Shown: piece after piece, positions 57,474-64,000 of the stretch
Numbering within the stretch: position 1 is the stretch's first letter
How the letters are laid out: each line of letters begins with the position of its first letter
NCBI GenBank assembly: GCA_003184365.1
Contig: NKYR01000033.1
Location: 249,728 to 313,727, forward strand
Direction: 5' to 3'
Length of the DNA: 64,000 nucleotides
Source: Evernia prunastri
Lineage: Eukaryota > Ascomycota > Lecanoromycetes > Lecanorales > Parmeliaceae
Program-made: the position numbers and the translations under genes
Notes under the pieces: model-generated
What the model saw: only the letters and a program-made list of their open reading frames with translations
Database searches by the model: none
Told to the model about the DNA's origin: nothing

Positions 57474-59707
57474 GGGAGGGCATAAGAAATGATTCATCGC
57501 ATAAAGCACAGGGACATTTCCCGTATGATATGTTAGACCAGTGGCTTAGGGTAGACTCCCATCAATACATACAAAATATTGCGCGATTCAAACCAGAAGG
57601 CACTGATAGTTGAACTACCCATTCCTAAGAGATAACGCGTGCACCGAGATTGTAAGAATCACATCCTTCCTGCTCTCTATCAATTGATCTATCCAGAACC
57701 CCGCTGCCAGCGAGTGCTGGGTGGCTGTGCCTATAGACGATGATTTTGGAGGCAAGACCTCTTAGATGGACATCGACTCTATTACTAGGCCTCCCTCAGG
57801 TGAATTTTGTATGCCACTTGATGATGGTACTGCCATGGCAACCGAGGCAGTACCATCATTTCCGTTCTGTCCATGTACTGAATACTAAAGCTTGATCGTT
57901 TACAGACGTCGCGGTAACTGTTCATCATGAGCGATTGACTCCTCTTCCCATTTTTAGGCGACCTTCGACACCAGATTTTGAAGTTTGGTGAATGATAGCC
58001 GCCAGAGACTTCGCGACAATCGCAAGATGGATAGAGTATCCTGTTCTGTACTCTAACTTACTCAGCTCATCCACCATCCTGTTGGCAAGTGCGAGATCCA
58101 TTTTCTTAAGCGTAGCGTACTCCTTGATGCTGTAGTTCGCTACGTCGAACCTTAATTAAAATCTCAAGTAGGGGCTAGAATGTGACTAATTCAGTCGTAG
58201 ATAAAACCAAATGCGGATTCTCATATACAATTCTATCAACATATTTGGGTTTCCTTCACACAGAATCCGATGTGATGAAGGGCGTCCTTTACTTTATTTG
58301 ATGATGACTTAGGATTTGAATTAAATATTCCAGACATTTCACGGCCAAAACCCAAAAAGGAAACAGTTTGTCACTAAAATTTCCTAAACAGTTTGTTTTT
58401 TACCTACTTAGTCAGAGATATAGCATGCTCTGGATCCACTCTATCTGTCAGCGTGCACCTGTTAGGTTTCTAAATGGAATCTTAGCTACTTACAGGCGGC
58501 AAGATGCGCTTTATCGGCCCTCCTGAGCTCTTCGACTGCCCCGCTTTAGCACGCCATCTGGCTTCGTAGTCAGCTAGGCTTCTCTGTTTGATGGTAGCTG
58601 AGGCTCATCCCACACAGCTCATGGTCACAGATGGATAAGTCGGGTCGCGATCTCTCGAGGCAAGCTGGGAATGAGTCTCAAAAGTCAATATAGGGTCAAG
58701 GAACTCAGAGGCAAGAAGTGAAAAGGTCCAAGCGCACGGCCTAAAATTCCACGGGACCATGTTTGTCTCCCATACGAATATGTTTGACCAGTGCCTATTT
58801 GTCGACTTCAACTACCGCGACCGTCTTGTGTTGAGAGAATGCGCTCCGTTTGGGCTCTTCGTTGCATCTTGTTAATCTCTGCACATCAGGCGCTCAATTC
58901 TATTGGCGGCACCGTCTTAATTAGGATCGAACAGGATGAATCGAGATATTGATTGAGTAGCTCTTCTCAGTTTGTAGCAGCAGTGTAGCTGCGCACGAGG
59001 CTGACCCGCATACAATGCTGAGATTTTAGGAGATTGAGTTGGCTACCTTTCGTCCTGTCCATTGATCCCAAGCGTAACAAGTTCCTCGTCTGAAAGCTAC
59101 GAATTCGTACTATTTGAATTCTATATCAAGAAATTACTATTGTACTTGCGCTTCTTTGGCAGTGCGACTGCCATAAACGGATTCGTGGCTGTCACTGTCA
59201 GACACCATGTGACAATGTCAGCTAAGCGGGATAGAAATTAGAGCGCAAAAGTTCACCTCAGTGCTAAAGATTGTGTAGAGATGATTCATTGCATGTCTGT
59301 CCCCGGATCTTAGTAAAATCAACACTGCACTCAAGATACCTTGGAAACCTATCACCTTGTGCGGAGGCAAGTCCACCCCGGAGACAAGATCCGGGGTGCG
59401 CTATCCGGGGAGTCCAGGGGCAGGGTGTGACTTACCAGCGCACAAGGTGATATGCTGCACTTGATCTGTTTCCACGGAAAAAGGCAACGATTTTCAATAT
59501 TATCAATTGTACAATTAGGAATTTGCACTCGCCAGAACAGCAGTATTCTATCCATGTGTATATCAAATAATAGACATCTATGTGGTCCAAGGAAAATTGC
59601 GAGAGGCTCCGCGCCCGTCTAACCTGAGAAGTAAGAAACAAACAGAAATTAAAGCCTAGCTTTCCGCCAGCTCTACAAAAGAAGCCGACATAAGATCAGC
59701 AGACCTC
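57474..59707. other. Region without supported gene
   Basis: About 2.2 kb between the PhyH-like gene (+) and the HET gene (-). The only structure I see is a perfect inverted repeat at 57821-57859. Confidence 0.55.
57821..57859. repeat. 14-bp perfect inverted repeat (hairpin)
   Basis: ATGATGGTACTGCC (57821-57834) and its exact reverse complement (57846-57859) enclose an 11-nt spacer. No gene end lies beside it. Confidence 0.9.
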
Positions 59708-61705
59708 TCATTTGATGGCGATCCACTCGGGTGTCATCTGAGAGTACTCGGATCCACCTGGCATCATGTCATCATTGCCAGCGTAACATTCCCCAACGAG
59801 CCGGAACTCGTTGCCCTCGGGACGGAGTACGAGCGGGACTTCGAATCCGGGAAAGACGCAGATCTTGTCGTACATATGCGTGCTGTGGGGTGCGAGCCCC
59901 ATGCGACCGCCTTGGGTCACGAAGAAAGTTCGGCCAGGAATGTTCTGGATGGCTTGAAGGTAGTCCCAGGCTTGTAGCTTACGCTGCATTGTGCTCATGA
60001 ATCTTGCATGTTTAGTAAATCGTAGTACTTTGAACTGTTCTAGCTTCTCAATATCTGGAGGCTGAGGCATCGATTCGTCAAAAAGAAGTATTTGTTTGAA
60101 GAGTTCAGCATCCGCACCTCCACCGTAGGAAGCTTCTATTCCGAGATTTGCCATGTCATCAGCTTCGAGAAGCCACTCCATCAGTGCCTTCTGCTGCTCT
60201 TCGTGCTCGAGTGGCTTCCCCATTTCTACCTTTGCGAAACCGCGCCTGCTTACCACATCGCATATGACACCTTTCAGCTGGAGAACGTCTGGCAAATCTG
60301 CAGAACCTATCAATCTTCCACCGTCGATTGACCATTGCACTTCCGCCAGTTTGGGATCGACAATGGTCGACCGCTCCAAGCTATGGGCTGTTAGAGGAAT
60401 CTCAGGCCAAGCAGAGGTATTGGCAGCCGCTCGACTCCTATAACAGGTTTTTCTCGTCCATATTGACCTTGGAAAAGAGTCGACAGTCCAGTCTGGCACC
60501 CAAGAAGGTAGAGAGAGCTGCTGGTTCGCAATTCCGGCTGCGCATATCAAAGCAACCATTCTGAGATGGGGTCCTTGAGAAATTTCTGGATATGGATGCC
60601 AGCGCTGCTGTGAAAGCTCTTCCGGGCTCCTGGCCACCTCCAGATAAACTTGATTTATCTTTTCCAACGCCATCTCGTGGAAGATGCTTTCCATAGACTG
60701 CCCGTAATCTGCGGTCTGAGAAGAGTTGGAAAGATTAAGCAAAGCATAAAGCTTGTCCTGCGGATTGGTGGCGCCATACGCCTTGTATGTCAGTGCCAGG
60801 TTGAATAGATCATCATCGTGAGCACCATTTCGCAATGTCCGTGTAGTTGCAGCGATATAGAAGACCGAGTTTGCTGGCAAACCTTGGAAGATGATATCTG
60901 ATCCGAGCAACGCCCGTGGCAAGTACTCAAGAACTAAGCGCATAAGAGACATCAGGTCTTGCCAGATGATCGAATAGTCTTTTCCCCATAGAAAGATCGC
61001 GTTGGTGGCAAATGAAGCTTCTTGCACGACCCAGATTCGGGAGAACCACGGTCGCGAGAGCAAAGATCGAAGTTCCTGCCAACCAGCGTCCTTAGGGCCG
61101 GGTAATCCCTGAGACTTGAGCTGATCTAAGCCTATGCTACCTCTCCCCTGCCCGGGTGGATCATCCTTGCTCTGGTTGTCATCGAGGTTCGCATTCGGGT
61201 AAAGCTTCAGCAGACGGTCAATCATCTTATAAGCCTTCCGCGACTCGTCTCCATCGTCGCCCAACCAAATCAGCAGCTTACTCGATTTTCGGAAAATATC
61301 AGGTACTAATCCTAGTTGCTGCTCTTTCTCTTGGACATTGTCTTGGTCTATGCAAAGCTGATCAATCCAGAGGCTTCGAGCTACGTCAGGTTTGCGGAGA
61401 CGTTTCAGTGCGGATTCCAGGTTCGGAGTAACGCTAAAAGATGCGTTGTCGCAAGTGATGGGTCGCGTGCGGTCCCGTGAGCCCCAACAATAAGATAGGG
61501 CTTCATAGTTGCCTACAGCTTCCGCCAAATTGATGACACTGGTAGTACATACGATTTGATCTGAGATGCGGCCCGGAAGAATACATAAGAGACGGCAGTG
61601 ACTCCGTGGCTGCGGGAGAGGCTTATATGAAGGCGGACAGTTCGACTCGTCCTGTCCTTTTGGCGGTAGCTGGGATTTGCGGTGAATAAGCCGAGGGATC
61701 TTCAT
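59708..61705 (-). CDS. HET-domain (heterokaryon incompatibility) protein
   Basis: A single exon, 665 residues, starting at the ATG of MKIPRLIHRK (61703-61705); the frame is open further upstream but without an ATG. The three HET blocks are present: YEALSYCWGS (about 67-76), LWIDQLCIDQDN with EKEQQLGLVPDIF (about 112-140), and RPWFSRIWVVQEA. GATNPQDKLYALL and LPSWVPDWTVD are the usual post-HET motifs, and the C-terminus has the typical GR-FFVT..G..G..P block and a PEG--FRLVGECY ending. HET proteins cause growth arrest or cell death when unlike strains fuse or act in related non-self responses. No NACHT or ankyrin domain is fused here. The intact frame shows no RIP damage. Confidence 0.93.
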   Translation of the reverse strand: MKIPRLIHRKSQLPPKGQDESNCPPSYKPLPQPRSHCRLLCILPGRISDQIVCTTSVINLAEAVGNYEALSYCWGSRDRTRPITCDNASFSVTPNLESALKRLRKPDVARSLWIDQLCIDQDNVQEKEQQLGLVPDIFRKSSKLLIWLGDDGDESRKAYKMIDRLLKLYPNANLDDNQSKDDPPGQGRGSIGLDQLKSQGLPGPKDAGWQELRSLLSRPWFSRIWVVQEASFATNAIFLWGKDYSIIWQDLMSLMRLVLEYLPRALLGSDIIFQGLPANSVFYIAATTRTLRNGAHDDDLFNLALTYKAYGATNPQDKLYALLNLSNSSQTADYGQSMESIFHEMALEKINQVYLEVARSPEELSQQRWHPYPEISQGPHLRMVALICAAGIANQQLSLPSWVPDWTVDSFPRSIWTRKTCYRSRAAANTSAWPEIPLTAHSLERSTIVDPKLAEVQWSIDGGRLIGSADLPDVLQLKGVICDVVSRRGFAKVEMGKPLEHEEQQKALMEWLLEADDMANLGIEASYGGGADAELFKQILLFDESMPQPPDIEKLEQFKVLRFTKHARFMSTMQRKLQAWDYLQAIQNIPGRTFFVTQGGRMGLAPHSTHMYDKICVFPGFEVPLVLRPEGNEFRLVGECYAGNDDMMPGGSEYSQMTPEWIAIK

Positions 61706-63120
61706 CCTCTTCCGTGAGCTTGAGAGAGTGTTATAGTAAGGCGAGAAAGGGAAACGAAGATATATCTTTACAGGAGATGCGCGGTTTCGTGGCAGGCGGT
61801 CCAGAGCCGCAATCAACAGGGCTTTGACGGCATTGAACGTATCTTACTGATCCAGAAGGCTGAAGCTTTGCTTAGGCCGCCGGTGAAGCTTCTACTCATC
61901 AGCAAGATATTGATAAAGAGCCTGATTGTGTTTGCTAGCACTGACAGGAAGGGCTCGTATTTAAGTGCAAGTTCTTCCTTGTCTTCGCAGCTTTGAGCAC
62001 GTCATGTGGTTGCTGATCAGTTATTGTATGACCAAGATGAGATTCTACTTCTGTCTGACAGAATGCGTATTTACTTCTGTCTGACAGGATGAGAAATACG
62101 CAATTGAAGATTCAGGGGTTTGGAGTAGTGAAATTTTCATAGAATTTAAACTTCAATCCTTGGCGTCCTGGCGCGTCTCTTTTCGGTATGCTTGGCACGC
62201 TACAAGGAAAATCGGCAAGTGGACCGAGTACGCGAAGACGCGCACATTACCCCTTTTCCCTCTTCTCTATCATATTCTTCTCGAGAAGATTTACTAGATT
62301 GGAGCTCAAACTGGTCGACTCGAAGCGTGCAGTTTACTGGTTATCCCAGAGCACAAGAGCAGTCTCTTGAATGCAGTTTGGGGCTGGCAGAGCCACAATC
62401 CTTAAGAACTGTTGAGATCGATGAATAGAAGATCTCTTATTTAGCTGACTTATATAACTCGTGAAGCCCATGCCGATCTTCCATCGCGAAAGACCGCCAA
62501 AAATCCAACACAGTGCTAGTCCTGAAGGCTTCCAACAAGCATTTTGTCTTGTCTCTAAGGGCAATTGAAAGCGCGAGAAGACTTGCGCTCATGTTGCCGG
62601 AAGGATAGCCTGCCATTTCGAGCTGAATTGAACGGGCCGCTTCGCTCGAAGTACCGAAAGAATGCTCCAAGCTTGACCTGTCCAACAACCAGCGATGCGG
62701 GCGATGCATCTTGAACCGTCATAGCGGTCATTTTTGCGAACATGGTAGCAGCTGATGAGACACTGATTCAAGGGATATGAGTTCCGGAGAGGGGAACTAT
62801 ATTAGTAGGGTTCGGGAGGACTTAGAATCTCTCGGTCAGGCAGACACCGACGCGTTTCAGAGGACAGTGGCTGCTGTGATCATGCGGCACTCGTCGGATA
62901 GTTGAAGTATTCGAAAATTGTGCAGTAAAGCACGCAGAAGAAAATGTATTGACCGAATTTCGAAACTTGATAGCAATCAAAGGCCCTGTTCAATATGCTC
63001 TCATACCGCATTTGAGCCCTTAAGAAATAGTCTATTCAATCGGTGATAGCGAAGTTGAGCGTAAGTACACTTAATCAATCGAATGATACACTGGGAGTGG
63101 TACACCATGCTGCACAGACG
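61706..63120. other. HET upstream region
   Basis: About 1.4 kb between the ankyrin gene and the HET gene, both on the minus strand. It contains a 16-bp direct repeat at 62046-62087. Minus frames at 62437-62709 and 62555-62743 overlap in different phases (for example MAGYPSGNMSASLLALSIAL) and may be a remnant of another gene, but I cannot assign one. Confidence 0.5.
62046..62087. repeat. 16-bp direct repeat, 26-bp period
   Basis: TACTTCTGTCTGACAG occurs perfectly at 62046-62061 and 62072-62087, about 340 bp upstream of the HET start codon. Confidence 0.95.
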
Positions 63121-64000
63121 CTAGCAGTCGAAAGATCCTGCTTCCCATTCAGCACGCCAGCCTGCCAGAACCCGAATCGCATTTCCATTCCAGTCCCCTT
63201 CTTGCCGTTGCGCTTCTTCCAACAGCCTTTTGATAACCACAGCTGCTTTCTTTTGCTCCTCCGCTAAGGCAGTAGTGGAAAGTTCGTTCACTATTATCCG
63301 TGCCATATCGCTGTCGTCTACCGAAATCGCTCTTAAAGATACTAAATAGCTGATATATTTTGCTCCAAGCTTGATCAGTGCTACCACAATGGCTAATTTT
63401 CCGTGTCCAAGAGCTACATCCAGCGCGGTCCGGCCAATTATGTCTTGTTGCTCCAATGGAGCTCCGCATTCCACCAGAGTTCTCACTGTGTCCTTGTTTG
63501 CACAAAGAACCGCCAGATGAAGCGCTGGGGTTCCTTTTGGTCCGAGAGTCTTCGTCGTCAAAGCCGCACCATGAGCCACTAGAAGTTTGATGGTTTCAAT
63601 ATCTGCGTTCTCTGCTGCAAGGTGCAAGGCAGTTTTCCCATCAGCTTCTGTCGAGTCGACACTGCTGCCATTTTCCAGCAGTAGTTTGGCCACAAGATTT
63701 TGTCCATTGCATGATGCATAATGTAGCGCCGTCATGCCACTAAAGTCCTTACTCTCGGAATTTGCGCCTCGAAGTAGTAAGGCTTGCGCCGCTTTAGAAT
63801 GACCGTGCCATGCAGCTAAGTGCAGTGCATTGGTCCCATGGCGTCCGCAAGTCAAGCCTGAATATGGCAGTACTATAAGCACCATGTCATGCCCATTTGC
63901 TGCTGCGTGGTGGATAGCTAAAGGTTGAGGTTCCCCTTGTTGAGTCAAGTTAAAAGGATGACGGGCGTACAGGTCTTCGAGACCACATAGTTCTCCCCCT
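63121..64000 (-). CDS. Ankyrin-repeat protein (partial, 5' end outside window)
   Basis: A minus frame open from the right edge to a stop at 63121, at least 292 residues. About six ankyrin repeats are seen, each with a TALHLAA-type helix start: PLAIHHAAANGH, NALHLAAWHGH, TALHYASCNGQ, TALHLAAENAD, PALHLAVLCAN and TALDVALGHGK. A helical, charged tail follows (EEQKKAAVVIKRLLEEAQRQ). The visible ATG-free start means the true N-terminus lies beyond 64000. In fungi such repeats often form the sensor end of NACHT- or NB-ARC-ankyrin proteins, which would suit the neighbouring HET gene, but the nucleotide-binding domain is not in view. Confidence 0.88.
   Translation of the reverse strand, partial: GGELCGLEDLYARHPFNLTQQGEPQPLAIHHAAANGHDMVLIVLPYSGLTCGRHGTNALHLAAWHGHSKAAQALLLRGANSESKDFSGMTALHYASCNGQNLVAKLLLENGSSVDSTEADGKTALHLAAENADIETIKLLVAHGAALTTKTLGPKGTPALHLAVLCANKDTVRTLVECGAPLEQQDIIGRTALDVALGHGKLAIVVALIKLGAKYISYLVSLRAISVDDSDMARIIVNELSTTALAEEQKKAAVVIKRLLEEAQRQEGDWNGNAIRVLAGWRAEWEAGSFDC

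Noticed and set aside
62437..62743. Overlapping minus frames ahead of the HET gene as a new gene
   Set aside because: They overlap in different phases, lack a domain, and no splice model links them.

Overview
The window is nuclear DNA of a filamentous ascomycete (Pezizomycotina). The evidence is short introns (about 47-153 bases) with CTAAC/CTGAC-like branch points, a FacB/CAT8-type Zn2Cys6 regulator, HET and NB-ARC type genes, secreted DUF1996-WSC and Ser/Thr-rich proteins, and a transposon decayed by the C-to-T/G-to-A pattern of repeat-induced point mutation (RIP). Leotiomycetes would fit, but I cannot prove the class from this window. Most genes are split, so models were built by joining exons at splice sites in frame and checking them against remembered family sequence; every multi-exon model given keeps frame to its stop.

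Layout. Positions 1-32 kb are a gene-dense housekeeping block: (-) a partial gene of at least 1,444 codons with a disordered N-terminus and a methyltransferase-like C-terminus; (+) a THO1/CIP29 SAP-domain mRNP protein; (-) the cyclin-dependent kinase PHO85; (-) the acetate regulator FacB/CAT8; (-) a SET-domain methyltransferase; (+) a small mitochondrial-type protein; (+) a YchF/OBG-class GTPase like yeast YGR210C, in ten exons; (+) a secreted protein; (-) a small F-box-like protein; (+) an old-yellow-enzyme flavoprotein; (+) transketolase; (-) a DUF202 membrane protein divergent from (+) a mitochondrial-type PP2C phosphatase.

Positions 32-44 kb are looser: (+) a secreted DUF1996-WSC protein, (-) a decayed NB-ARC (NLR-like) pseudogene, (+) a Ser/Pro-rich disordered protein and (-) a DUF2235 alpha/beta-hydrolase in about eight exons. 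Positions 44.6-48.4 kb form a transposon island: a RIP-mutated Tc1/mariner transposase relic, more AT-rich debris, and a 1.15-kb non-autonomous LTR element with 169-bp LTRs that cuts off a second Tc1-like transposase.

Positions 48.9-64 kb are accessory: (+) a 1,042-residue secreted Ser/Thr-rich protein, (+) an NmrA-like Rossmann protein, (+) a doubtful phytanoyl-CoA-dioxygenase-like gene, (-) a HET-domain protein and (-) an ankyrin-repeat protein running off the right edge. The HET gene, ankyrin gene and NB-ARC relic are the kinds of genes used in fungal non-self recognition.

The metabolic genes have a loose common theme: FacB controls acetate and C2 use, PHO85 signals nutrient state, transketolase supplies the pentose phosphate pathway, and the PP2C may act on mitochondrial pyruvate dehydrogenase. 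They are not an operon or an obvious cluster. I found no clear wholly new system. The most unusual items are a 10-nt micro-exon next to a GC-AG intron in the GTPase gene, the very long disordered methyltransferase-like protein, and the nested transposon island.
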